31,871 nucleotides of DNA, taken from NCBI GenBank assembly GCA_964354995.1, contig CAYHBQ010000005.1, positions 1 through 31,871 on the forward strand, given 5' to 3'. The notes below the pieces were generated by a model that was not told the DNA's origin, ran no database searches, and saw only the letters and a program-made list of their open reading frames with translations. Numbering within the stretch: position 1 is the stretch's first letter; each line of letters starts with the position of its first letter. Positions 6,083 through 13,441 of this stretch are shown in pieces. A program made the translations under genes and the position numbers. This stretch comes from JBBSZK01 sp964354995. Its GTDB lineage: Archaea > Nanobdellota > Nanobdellia > Pacearchaeales > GW2011-AR1.

Positions 6083-7672
6083 ATGGCTCCTCAAGACAGT
6101 GTTGTTTCTGGTTCGGTTTCTCGTACGCTGGGGCGCGAAGCGCAGCGTAATAATATTCTCGCCGCACGCGTTGTCGCTGATATTTTGAAGACCACGCTTG
6201 GTCCGAAAGGGATGGACAAGATGCTGGTCGATTCTGCAGGAACGATGACAATTACCAATGATGGAGCAACCATTCTCGAGGAGATGCAATTTGACCACCC
6301 TGCTGCTAAGCTCATTGTAGATATTGCTAAAACACAGGAACGTGAAGTAGGTGACGGGACGACCAGCGTGGCGTTGCTTGCGGGCGTGTTGCTTGAACAT
6401 GCTGAAAAACTGCTCGATAGGCGCATTCATCCTACGGCGATTATCAAAGGATACCGGACTGCGGCGTTACACGCTCAAAAAATTCTTGAAGATATTGCAT
6501 TTTCCGCGCGAACCCCTGAAGCGTTGCGTACAATTGCCATGACTGCCATGACCGGTAAAGGTGCGGAGGGCAACCGAGCCCATTTTGCGGATTTGATTGT
6601 GCAGGCCGTCACACAAGTTGCTGAAGGAACGACCTTTGACATGAATGCGATTAAGATAGTAAAGACGCGTGGCGAACGCGTGGAACAGAGCCAGCTTATA
6701 CAGGGAATGGTGCTTGAGAAAGAGATTGCGCATGCGGATATGCCCCGAAGCATACGTGACGCGCGTGTCGCGCTTGTTGATGTAGCCCTTGAAATGCGCA
6801 GTCCTGAGACTGAAACCAGCATTTCTATTTCAAGCCCCGAACAGCTTAGAGGGTTTCTTGACTCCGAAGAACGTTATTTGAAGGAGATGACCGAACAACT
6901 CATTTCGACAGGAGCACGAGTGCTCTTCTGTCAGAAGGGGATTGATGATGTGGTTCAGTATTATTTGGCTCAAGCAGGTATCATGGCATTTCGACGCGTT
7001 CCCCGCTCGGATATGGAACGACTTGCTAAAGCGACGGGGGGGAAAATAGTCTCAACGATTCATGAGCTGCGCGCTGATTATTTGGGATATGCAGGAGAAG
7101 TAAGCGAAATCGTTAAGGGTGATGATTCTCTTGTCTATGTGCAACAGTGCAAGAATCCTAAAGCAGTTACGCTGTTAGTATATGGGACGAGCGACCACTT
7201 TCTTGATGAGATTGAACGCGCCGTGCGCGATGGATTAGGAGTTGTAGCGTCTGCGATACGTAGTGGAAAAGCGGTTTCGGGCGGAGGGGCGGTTGAAATT
7301 GAAGTTGCACGACGATTGCGAGGGATTGCACGCACGCTTACCGGACGAGAACAATTAGCGATGGAAGAGTTTGCCAGTGTACTCGAGACTATTCCAGCGA
7401 CACTCGCGGAAAATGCGGGGCTCGACCCTATTGAAGTGGTTGCTGAATTACGACGACGTCATGAAGCGGGGAATATGCACGAAGGGCTTAATTTGCTAAA
7501 AGATAGTATTGAAAACTGTTATGATGCAGGTATTGTTGAACCTTTACAAGTCAAACAACAAGCGATTAGCGCAGCAACCGAAGTTGCGACGATGATTTTG
7601 CGCATTGATGATGTGTTAATCTCCTCTGACAAACCAAGTGATGCCGTGCCAAAGGAAGATATACTTGACTAA
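6083..7672 (+). CDS. thsA: Thermosome (group II chaperonin) subunit
   Basis: 529 residues, close to the usual 520-550. It is the ATP-driven double-ring chaperonin that folds cytosolic proteins. The family motifs are present: TLGPKGMDKMLVD (39-50), NDGATIL (59-65) and GDGTTS (90-95) of the ATP site, TAMTGKGAE, the DEIERAVRDGLGVV segment, SGGGAVEIE, and TLAENAGLDPIEVV. The C-terminus ends RIDDVLISSDKPSDAVPKED and lacks the Gly-Gly-Met-rich tail many thermosomes carry. Only one subunit is seen here; whether the ring is homo- or hetero-oligomeric cannot be told. The gene has its own TATA box and appears monocistronic. Confidence 0.97.
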   Translation: MAPQDSVVSGSVSRTLGREAQRNNILAARVVADILKTTLGPKGMDKMLVDSAGTMTITNDGATILEEMQFDHPAAKLIVDIAKTQEREVGDGTTSVALLAGVLLEHAEKLLDRRIHPTAIIKGYRTAALHAQKILEDIAFSARTPEALRTIAMTAMTGKGAEGNRAHFADLIVQAVTQVAEGTTFDMNAIKIVKTRGERVEQSQLIQGMVLEKEIAHADMPRSIRDARVALVDVALEMRSPETETSISISSPEQLRGFLDSEERYLKEMTEQLISTGARVLFCQKGIDDVVQYYLAQAGIMAFRRVPRSDMERLAKATGGKIVSTIHELRADYLGYAGEVSEIVKGDDSLVYVQQCKNPKAVTLLVYGTSDHFLDEIERAVRDGLGVVASAIRSGKAVSGGGAVEIEVARRLRGIARTLTGREQLAMEEFASVLETIPATLAENAGLDPIEVVAELRRRHEAGNMHEGLNLLKDSIENCYDAGIVEPLQVKQQAISAATEVATMILRIDDVLISSDKPSDAVPKEDILD

Positions 7673-7685
7673 TCGTTAGGAAACG

Positions 7686-7693
7686 TATATAAA
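7686..7693 (+). promoter_or_regulatory. TATA box of the Cys-rich surface protein gene
   Basis: TATATAAA is centred 25 nt upstream of ATG 7715. Confidence 0.6.
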
Positions 7694-7714
7694 CTCGTTT
7701 TCTGTATATGTGCG

Positions 7715-9946
7715 ATGAGGTGGTTAGGGGTTTTCCTCTTTCTCGTTTTTGTTTTTGTTCCTATCGTGAGTGCTGATACGTATTTGTATTGCGTTGATTC
7801 TGATGGTGGACAGACGGCAAGTACGTTCGGGCATGTTGATTATAGTTATGTAAGCGTCCCGCAACAGCATGAGATTATGCAGGCCAATGATAGCTGTCAG
7901 AGCGGTACTTCTCTTATGGAATATTATTGTGGCGGTTCAAATCCCGTCTGGACGGTTAACAGTACGCTCATCGATTGTCTTGCTCAAGGATACACTGGCT
8001 GTTCGAATGGGGCGTGCTATGGCTCGGCAACGTGTTCTGATGGAGTGCTGAATGGACAAGAGACTGATGTTGATTGTGGGGGATTTAGTTGTGATCCTTG
8101 TGAAGGAGGACAGACGTGCAGCATTTCGTCTGACTGTGAAAGTAGTGTGTGTAATGGGGGAGTATGCCTCGCCCTACCGGAAGAACCCACTCCTACATTT
8201 GAGGTGGCCCTTGGTCCGCGTAACCCTGGAAATCATGTCTGGAACATAGGTAATAATCCTAATAATACGATGATGCAACTTGTTTTGACGGCACGAAACG
8301 CGCCGGTGCGTGTGGAGTTTATTTCGATACATGCGAGTGGAACGGGGGATGATTTGCAAGGCATTCGTCGAGTGTATCTTGCAGAAGATATGAATCTTGA
8401 TGGACGTTACACACCCAATGAATATCAATGGGCACGAGGAACGTATAACCTTGATGATGGGAGCTTTTCGATGCGCCTTATGCCCACGATGGAGCTCAAC
8501 GGAACTAGGAATGAAAGTGTGACCTTGCTTATTGTATATGAGTTAAGTTCATTCGCCATTCCGGGGCAAACATTTACCGTGCAGGTTGCGCCCGTATATG
8601 CGCGTGCACGTAACGGAACTTATGTAGGCATTGATTTGAGTACCAATGCGAGTTTTCGTACAACTAAAACGATAAATTCGTCCTATACTCCCCCTTCCTG
8701 CCATGTGAACGGAGTACGTGATTCTGATGAACAAGATGTTGATTGTGGAGGAGCGTATTGCCCTGCGTGCACTTATGTTGATCACTGTGTGAACGGAGTA
8801 CGTGATTCTGATGAACAAGATGTTGATTGTGGAGGTTCATGTCCTACCTGTATCCCCAACGTTTGCATACCTCAAGAAGAGTGCAATCCACTTAATCCTC
8901 CGTTGTGTGATGCGGTAACACGTTCCGTTAGCATCTGTATTAGCGGGTTTTGGTCAAATGTAGCGGGTGGCTACGACCTCTATTGCGATGAGCCAGGTGT
9001 GTGTACTCCGAGAACGTTCCTCTGCGACCACCAGCAACGTGGCGTGCGAGAGTGCTTGCTCGACGGTCAATGGGGCGATAACGTAATTCTTGACTCTTTG
9101 TATACGATGCACTGCTCGCAAGAGGGCTGCGAATCGGGAGAAAGTTACTGTTTTGAAAATAGTCTGTATATATGTGGTACTAATAATGAGTGGACGACCG
9201 GTGCCGCGCCTAGTGCAAGTTGTCAACAACAAGTGTGTGATTGGGGTCAAATGATGTGCGACTTTGCTCGGGAAACGGTGACGCAGTGTGAATTGCGTGA
9301 CCCCTTTGACCCTCTGAGCGCGTATTGGCATACTCTCGAAACACAGATTATTCCGGGCGATGAAGAGCAGGAGCAGCAACGATTTGATCCGTTTGAATTG
9401 TATTGTCTCACTCCTGTATCTCTTTGTGATGAACAGAGTCAACGATGTAATTTTGAACGAAAGATGGTAGAAACCTGTGTTGAGGGAGGATGGGATGCCT
9501 CGGAGGACGCTCCCCTCTACAATCTTATGTGTGCAGGTCGTGAATGTAATGCGGAAGAATTTTTGTGTAACCCTTTTGAAGAAACGGTCGCTTTCTGTAC
9601 GGTCGGAGGTTTATGGGGTGCTGACTCTAGAACCGATTATACGCGACTGTGTGAATCTTCGGATATAACTCCTGGTGTTGATACGACTACAAACGTACCC
9701 TATGCGACGGGAGGACGACGCGTTATTGTAGGTTCTGTTCATAATAACACCATTGTGGCCTATCGGTTTTTAGCTCCTGCGCCCGAGGTTAAAACTGAGA
9801 TGAGTATTTCGTTCCTTCGTAATCCATGGACTGCATGGGTATTGGTGCTGCTCCTCGTGGGAACAACGGCTTATTTTGGATTGAAATATCGCGCGTGCAC
9901 GTTGGGCGGTTCTTTAGGGATGCAAAAAAAGAAGCAAACGAAATAA
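7715..9946 (+). CDS. Cys-rich membrane-anchored surface protein with 'ETDVDCGG' repeats
   Basis: 743 residues. A signal peptide (about 1-20, MRWLGVFLFLVFVFVPIVSA) is followed by a very Cys-rich ectodomain and one C-terminal TM helix (about 703-725) with a short Lys-rich cytoplasmic tail (MQKKKQTK). Three copies of a short motif, NGxxDxxExDVDCGG followed by CxxC, sit near residues 107, 330 and 358. The last two are encoded by identical 48-bp blocks. A beta domain (about 160-310, EVALGPRNPGNHVWNIG...) separates motifs 1 and 2. Several later modules of about 50 residues end in CxxxxxW. Disulfide-stabilised archaeal surface proteins of this style are common in DPANN; attachment or host contact is a plausible role but inferred. 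Confidence 0.75.
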   Translation: MRWLGVFLFLVFVFVPIVSADTYLYCVDSDGGQTASTFGHVDYSYVSVPQQHEIMQANDSCQSGTSLMEYYCGGSNPVWTVNSTLIDCLAQGYTGCSNGACYGSATCSDGVLNGQETDVDCGGFSCDPCEGGQTCSISSDCESSVCNGGVCLALPEEPTPTFEVALGPRNPGNHVWNIGNNPNNTMMQLVLTARNAPVRVEFISIHASGTGDDLQGIRRVYLAEDMNLDGRYTPNEYQWARGTYNLDDGSFSMRLMPTMELNGTRNESVTLLIVYELSSFAIPGQTFTVQVAPVYARARNGTYVGIDLSTNASFRTTKTINSSYTPPSCHVNGVRDSDEQDVDCGGAYCPACTYVDHCVNGVRDSDEQDVDCGGSCPTCIPNVCIPQEECNPLNPPLCDAVTRSVSICISGFWSNVAGGYDLYCDEPGVCTPRTFLCDHQQRGVRECLLDGQWGDNVILDSLYTMHCSQEGCESGESYCFENSLYICGTNNEWTTGAAPSASCQQQVCDWGQMMCDFARETVTQCELRDPFDPLSAYWHTLETQIIPGDEEQEQQRFDPFELYCLTPVSLCDEQSQRCNFERKMVETCVEGGWDASEDAPLYNLMCAGRECNAEEFLCNPFEETVAFCTVGGLWGADSRTDYTRLCESSDITPGVDTTTNVPYATGGRRVIVGSVHNNTIVAYRFLAPAPEVKTEMSISFLRNPWTAWVLVLLLVGTTAYFGLKYRACTLGGSLGMQKKKQTK
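8704..8751 (+). repeat. 48-bp exact direct repeat within the surface protein gene, copy 1
   Basis: Identical to 8788-8835, offset 84 bp (28 codons). It encodes the VNGVRDSDEQDVDCGG motif. Nucleotide identity, not just protein similarity, points to a recent in-frame duplication. Confidence 0.85.
8788..8835 (+). repeat. 48-bp exact direct repeat within the surface protein gene, copy 2
   Basis: Second copy of the block at 8704-8751, in the same reading frame. Confidence 0.85.
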
Positions 9947-10144
9947 CTACTCTTCGTCGGTGTCGTCCGGGTAATCGTCTTCGTCTTCCATACCCTCTTC
10001 TCCTGCGAGAAGTGCCATAGTTTCTTCGAGCATATCTGATACTTCGTCAGATTCCTCGTCAGATAACTGATCGGTGTTCCACGAGCGAATACGTGTATTG
10101 AAGTCTCGAATGTCCTGACGGATTTTGTCAAATTCCGGTGCCAT
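9947..10144 (-). CDS. Small acidic protein, hypothetical
   Basis: 65 residues. An N-terminal amphipathic helix (FDKIRQDIRDFNTRIRSW) leads into a very acidic second half (DQLSDEESDEVSDMLEETM, then EDEDDYPDDTDEE). It has no TM, Cys or signal. Its stop codon abuts the stop of the surface protein gene with no gap. Its promoter shares 19 consecutive bases with that of the eL33-uL16 operon, at the same distance from the start codon. This suggests high or growth-coupled expression. A role in translation or as an acidic chaperone-like factor is inference only. Confidence 0.6.
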   Translation of the reverse strand: MAPEFDKIRQDIRDFNTRIRSWNTDQLSDEESDEVSDMLEETMALLAGEEGMEDEDDYPDDTDEE

Positions 10145-10162
10145 AGCGAGATTATTTTTTAA

Positions 10163-10181
10163 GGGTTTTTAAAAGTTCCCC
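10163..10181 (-). promoter_or_regulatory. Promoter of the acidic protein gene, identical to the eL33 promoter core
   Basis: On the minus strand it reads GGGGAACTTTTAAAAACCC: a G-rich BRE-like part followed by a TATA-like core centred 26 nt before ATG 10144. The same 19 nt occur at 19831-19849. Confidence 0.65.
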
Positions 10182-10207
10182 CATTGAAAAAAAGAACTTT
10201 TAAGTCA

Positions 10208-10226
10208 CGAAAATCTTCGATTTTCG
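10208..10226. repeat. Perfect 8-bp inverted repeat with 3-base loop
   Basis: CGAAAATC-TTC-GATTTTCG, in the 149-bp intergenic region between two divergent genes. A smaller palindrome, TAGC-TTAC-GCTA, follows at 10234-10245. These could be operator-like sites or remnants of an element; no flanking duplication was noticed. Confidence 0.5.
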
Positions 10227-10264
10227 ATGTTTATAGCTTACGCTAAATAGAGCTGTTGCTAAGG

Positions 10265-10272
10265 TTTTTATA
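10265..10272 (+). promoter_or_regulatory. TATA box of the kinase-like gene
   Basis: TTTTTATA is centred about 25 nt upstream of ATG 10294. Confidence 0.55.
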
Positions 10273-10293
10273 GCATCTCCAAGCCTCGGTTGT

Positions 10294-10821
10294 ATGGATG
10301 ATACGATTCAAGACATAACCAGCGAGCTTGTAACGCCGTTGCTTATTTATTTTGGAAAACAGGGAGTTACTCCATTCGTTATGAGTGTAGAGGGAGGCGA
10401 AGTTCTCACGTTGGAAGAGGTACCGGGGCCCCGATTGGGGCAGTTGCTGAAAGAAGAACGATTTACTACGCCGATTGCCCGAGAAGTTTATCGTATATTA
10501 GGGACGTCTGCGGGTAGTATTTCTCGTTATGGCGTTATGCATGGACACTTACATTCAGATAATGTCGTAGTTACGCCAGACAACAAGCCGGTTATAATCG
10601 ATTGGGGACAAGCATCATATATGCCGATCAGGGACGACCCTGAGGGATGGTACATGCGCAATTGTTTATTGCTCGTTGAAGATGTTCGATATTCGGGCCG
10701 AGATGATCGCGAAGAGCTTGAACGTATACTCATGAGTGCCTTTGATACGTCCGTACGGATGCCCTTAGAGCGATCGTATCGTGAACTTGAACGAGCTGCT
10801 CGCGACATCATGTATGGCTAG
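10294..10821 (+). CDS. Protein kinase-fold protein with altered catalytic loop
   Basis: 175 residues. The C-lobe signature of kinase-like enzymes is visible: HGHLHSDN at 83-90 followed by PVIIDWGQA at 99-107, with DWG in place of DFG. The spacing matches small archaeal kinases (Bud32/RIO/APH-like, HGDLHxxN...DFG). The residue expected to be the catalytic Asp in HGD is His85 (codon CAC). The N-lobe is reduced: there is no clear glycine-rich loop, and the lysine is not obvious. It may therefore be an inactive kinase, or belong to a subfamily with a different catalytic arrangement. It is monocistronic with its own TATA box. Confidence 0.6.
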   Translation: MDDTIQDITSELVTPLLIYFGKQGVTPFVMSVEGGEVLTLEEVPGPRLGQLLKEERFTTPIAREVYRILGTSAGSISRYGVMHGHLHSDNVVVTPDNKPVIIDWGQASYMPIRDDPEGWYMRNCLLLVEDVRYSGRDDREELERILMSAFDTSVRMPLERSYRELERAARDIMYG

Positions 10822-10839
10822 GGATACTCGGGAGGATAA

Positions 10840-11358
10840 TTATTTTCTTTTATACAAGGGTAACTTCAAGTCGTGTGCAAGCCTCTTTGCAAGGGCATCT
10901 CCTTCTTTCGAATAAGCCCAATAGAAGAGAGGAGGGCTTTTAGACAAATCAAAGCTATTCTCTATTGTGAAGGTTAATGATTTTAGTGCAAGTCCTTTTC
11001 CTCTAAACTCAGGTTTTACGAACACTGAACAAAAATAAATTGCTTCTCTCGTTTTGTATGCCTCAGAGCTCTTAACTTTATCAAACAATTGTGCCTCAGT
11101 TATCTTTTTTGAAATAAATTGATTCATCAATGCTTTAGTACAGGGTATAACGAGCGCGAATCCTATAATCCTCTTTTTATGACGGATAATTGAAAGACAG
11201 GTCGGTATTTCTTTCCTTATCCAGGTTGAATTCTCTTCATTAGTTGGCATTTGATCAGGATCGTTACTTGTCTCGAAATAGCTTTCAGCAAGTTGCCTGC
11301 CTTCTTCGATTTCTTTCTTGTTTAACTCGCTCGAGTCTATTGAAAAGCCATCATCCAT
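10840..11358 (-). CDS. GNAT-family N-acetyltransferase
   Basis: 172 residues. The GNAT core is visible: a strand with RIIGFALVIPCT, then AIYFCSVFVKPEFRGKGLALKSL, where the R-G-K-G-L segment is the acetyl-CoA pyrophosphate-binding loop (Q/RxxGxG/A-like). The last third (FYWAYSKEGDALAKRLAHDL) fits the C-terminal half of the fold. Substrate unknown. ATG 11358 is preferred over TTG 11364 because a TTTATAT box near 11382-11388 is centred about 27 nt upstream. It lies downstream of tRNA-Gly on the same strand. Base composition is A/T-rich relative to most neighbours, suggesting acquisition. Confidence 0.75.
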   Translation of the reverse strand: MDDGFSIDSSELNKKEIEEGRQLAESYFETSNDPDQMPTNEENSTWIRKEIPTCLSIIRHKKRIIGFALVIPCTKALMNQFISKKITEAQLFDKVKSSEAYKTREAIYFCSVFVKPEFRGKGLALKSLTFTIENSFDLSKSPPLFYWAYSKEGDALAKRLAHDLKLPLYKRK

Positions 11359-11405
11359 GGTCAAACTATCCTTCTCAGAAATATAAACTGTTCGGAAATG
11401 CTCTA

Positions 11406-11477
11406 TGCGGCCATCGGGAATCGAACCCGACCCCCCTCGTTGGCAACGAGATGTACTAACCGATATACTATGGCCGC
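11406..11477 (-). tRNA. tRNA-Gly (GCC)
   Basis: Acceptor GCGGCCA pairs with TGGCCGC, with discriminator A at 11406. The anticodon stem TCTCG/CGAGG encloses loop TTGCCAA, giving anticodon GCC. The T-arm contains GGTTCGATTCC. No intron. A TTTAAATAA box near 11501-11509 lies about 27 nt upstream of the 5' end. Confidence 0.95.
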
Positions 11478-11524
11478 GTTGTTGTTTTGACTTTAATTTG
11501 TTATTTAAAAGTTCGCTTTGAGGT

Positions 11525-12193
11525 TTATTTGAGCCATCCGTTTTTACGGCCTTCTTCTTCGAGTTCGGCTATCCCTCGGGCAATATCGTCTTCGACCCCG
11601 TTGAGATTTTTACGACATTTTCCTGTGGGGAAATAAAAACCCGTAAAATCCTCTAGGGCCCTTGTTCTTTTTTCTCTTAGTTTGGATTCTAAATCACTGA
11701 AAAAGGAAGGGCTAAGAAAATCTGAAGCGTGTCCTCTGCCTTCTGCACAGTTCGTTATGATAATTTTATAATGTAATTGCTCAGCAGAGAGGGCATTGTG
11801 AGGATCAAATCTTGAATCGGGCAAGAAATAAAACCCCAGTCTGTCACCATCATCTTCTTTGGAAAAAAGGCATTCTCTTCTGATTTCGGGGTCCATTCCT
11901 CCCTGCGTTCCGGGCGCATACACACAGAAAAAAGTGCCCAAGGGTATGCGACAATGAGGGCGGTCGAATGAGGCGTCGAGTGAGACCGACCATTCGTCTC
12001 CGATTACATCAGCATAGGCTCGTTCATCATCGTCCAGGTACTTTTTAGTAATAAATACAAACGGGTCGGCCTTTCTCTCCATAGTCAGGTGCGTGCATAA
12101 TTCATCGTGCAGATACGCAATCAGAGATTTGAGACCTTCTGAGTCAAACCCTTCTACATTTTGTGGGAAAACACGACTGGCAAGCACCTTCAT
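11525..12193 (-). CDS. Hypothetical protein sharing a C-terminal tail with its neighbour
   Basis: 222 residues, soluble, no signal or TM. Segments such as EWSVSLDASFDRPHCRIPLG, TFFCVYAPGTQGGMDPEIRR and LHYKIIITNCAEGRGHASDF suggest an alpha/beta domain, but I recognise no family. The last 15 residues, IAELEEEGRKNGWLK, resemble the end of the adjacent protein (EELEAIARRAGWIK). The two genes lie in the same direction, 34 nt apart, and may be co-expressed. A TTTTTAAAAA tract lies in the gap. Confidence 0.6.
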   Translation of the reverse strand: MKVLASRVFPQNVEGFDSEGLKSLIAYLHDELCTHLTMERKADPFVFITKKYLDDDERAYADVIGDEWSVSLDASFDRPHCRIPLGTFFCVYAPGTQGGMDPEIRRECLFSKEDDGDRLGFYFLPDSRFDPHNALSAEQLHYKIIITNCAEGRGHASDFLSPSFFSDLESKLREKRTRALEDFTGFYFPTGKCRKNLNGVEDDIARGIAELEEEGRKNGWLK

Positions 12194-12227
12194 ACGTCAC
12201 GGCCGAGTTTTTAAAAATTCCTATGGC

Positions 12228-12797
12228 TTATTTAATCCAGCCTGCTCTTCTTGCAATAGCCTCGAGCTCTTCTTGACTCCTCTTTTCTTTTGGAGGATGA
12301 GCAGACAATGACTCCTCGAGATCCACGCGAGGATGCAATGCGGTCGGTTCGGAAGAGGCAACGTATGGAAGAGTAGGGACCTTTGTAGGATGTTGCTGCC
12401 TTGGAGAGGGAGCTTTTATAAAAGTGTGACTAATTTCAACCGAAGGAGATATGCCTCCGTACACGAGGGCAGAACAGTCTTGCCCTGTGTTAAACGTGAG
12501 GGTATACTGCATCCTTTTTTCTGATAGGGTTCTAACTCCTTGTACAACGGCCATCCCTCCTTTTTGAATTCCATCTCTCCAATGAGCATGCGAGTAGTTT
12601 ATTTGCGTTCCCATCTTTACCCCGACAAAATTTCCTTCGATTTCAATGGTTGAAAAAGTGCTTCTCGTGCGCATACCCTCGACCACGCGAGCCCATACTT
12701 GACGAGCAAGCGCACGCGGTGGGGCCGGAGCATACTCTTGCTGACTTTGAGAATAGGGCTTTGGTCTTGCGCGTTCAATTGAAGGAGAGTCGCTCAT
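12228..12797 (-). CDS. Hypothetical protein with Pro-rich linkers and C-terminal GWIK tail
   Basis: About 189 residues from ATG 12797 (the 12818 ATG is the alternative). The N-terminal 35 residues are low-complexity (Ser/Pro/Gln). A compact beta-rich middle (RSTFSTIEIEGNFVGVKMGT...MQYTLTFNTGQDCSALVYGG) is followed by a Pro/His-rich linker and the tail EELEAIARRAGWIK. That tail matches the neighbouring protein's end. The start is chosen by the CTTTTAAAG box at 12822-12830, about 30 nt upstream. Function unknown. Confidence 0.55.
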   Translation of the reverse strand: MSDSPSIERARPKPYSQSQQEYAPAPPRALARQVWARVVEGMRTRSTFSTIEIEGNFVGVKMGTQINYSHAHWRDGIQKGGMAVVQGVRTLSEKRMQYTLTFNTGQDCSALVYGGISPSVEISHTFIKAPSPRQQHPTKVPTLPYVASSEPTALHPRVDLEESLSAHPPKEKRSQEELEAIARRAGWIK

Positions 12798-12821
12798 ACG
12801 ATCTATCTCATCGGGCACTAA

Positions 12822-12831
12822 GCTTTAAAAG
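12822..12831. promoter_or_regulatory. Shared TATA element for divergent transcription
   Basis: CTTTTAAAG-type palindrome (plus strand CTTTAAAAGG) centred about 27 nt before tRNA-Val at 12854 on one side and about 30 nt before ATG 12797 on the other. One box may serve both directions. Confidence 0.45.
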
Positions 12832-12853
12832 GATTTATGTGATACGGTTTTAG

Positions 12854-12924
12854 GGCCCTGTAGTCTAGTGGCAAAACACCTCGTTTACACCGAGGGGTCA
12901 GGAGTTCGATTCTCTTCAGGGCCA
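12854..12924 (+). tRNA. tRNA-Val (TAC)
   Basis: Acceptor GGCCCTG pairs with CAGGGCC, discriminator A at 12924. The anticodon stem CCTCG/CGAGG encloses loop TTTACAC, giving anticodon TAC (valine GTA and wobble codons). The T-arm is AGGAG-TTCGATT-CTCTT. No intron. The 3' end is only 8 nt from the next start codon. Confidence 0.95.
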
Positions 12925-12932
12925 TACACAAC

Positions 12933-13427
12933 ATGACAGAAAAAATAGCAGAGTCTGAGCTTTTGGGATTCATAGCTAAAGCTCACAGGAATACTTACGC
13001 AGCTCCCCCAGAAGTAAGAAAGAAACATAAATTAGAAACTCCATTTCTGCCAGGGCATAAGTGTTACTCTTTTAAGGATGGTGAATGGAGCTATTTTGAT
13101 GGGTATGCAGGAAGCGAATGGGCTCCTGGAAGAGAAGTTGTTTTGTTAAATGGCAACCCTGTTTGGGCGATGAGTTATCAGGGAAAACATAACGAAGGAT
13201 ATCCTAGCGAATTTTTCCAAAATGATGTGTTTCCTTTCTTAAAGCAAGCTCTTACGAATATGGACGATTCTATGCCGTTTAGAGGACCTAAAGAGTTCAC
13301 TCGTGGCGACTTTAGATATGTCTTCGAGATGAAAGGCGACCACTCATATTTTACGGGAAGAGAATCAATTACTCATAAAGGGATTGAAGTTTTCTTTCAA
13401 GATGTCATGGGTGAATTGATAAAATAA
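12933..13427 (+). CDS. DUF5680-family protein
   Basis: 164 residues. The order LLGFIAKAHRNTYAA, SYFDGYAGSEWAPGREVVLL, NGNPVWAMSYQGKH and the C-terminal FFPFLKQAL-like segment match what I know of DUF5680, a small widespread family of unknown function. ATG 12933 begins 8 nt after the tRNA-Val 3' end. I see no separate TATA box at the right distance, so it is probably expressed from the tRNA promoter and released by tRNA 3' processing. It forms a unit with the HAD gene 14 nt downstream. It is A/T-rich relative to the flanking genes. Confidence 0.7.
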   Translation: MTEKIAESELLGFIAKAHRNTYAAPPEVRKKHKLETPFLPGHKCYSFKDGEWSYFDGYAGSEWAPGREVVLLNGNPVWAMSYQGKHNEGYPSEFFQNDVFPFLKQALTNMDDSMPFRGPKEFTRGDFRYVFEMKGDHSYFTGRESITHKGIEVFFQDVMGELIK

Positions 13428-13441
13428 AACTGCGCCCTATA

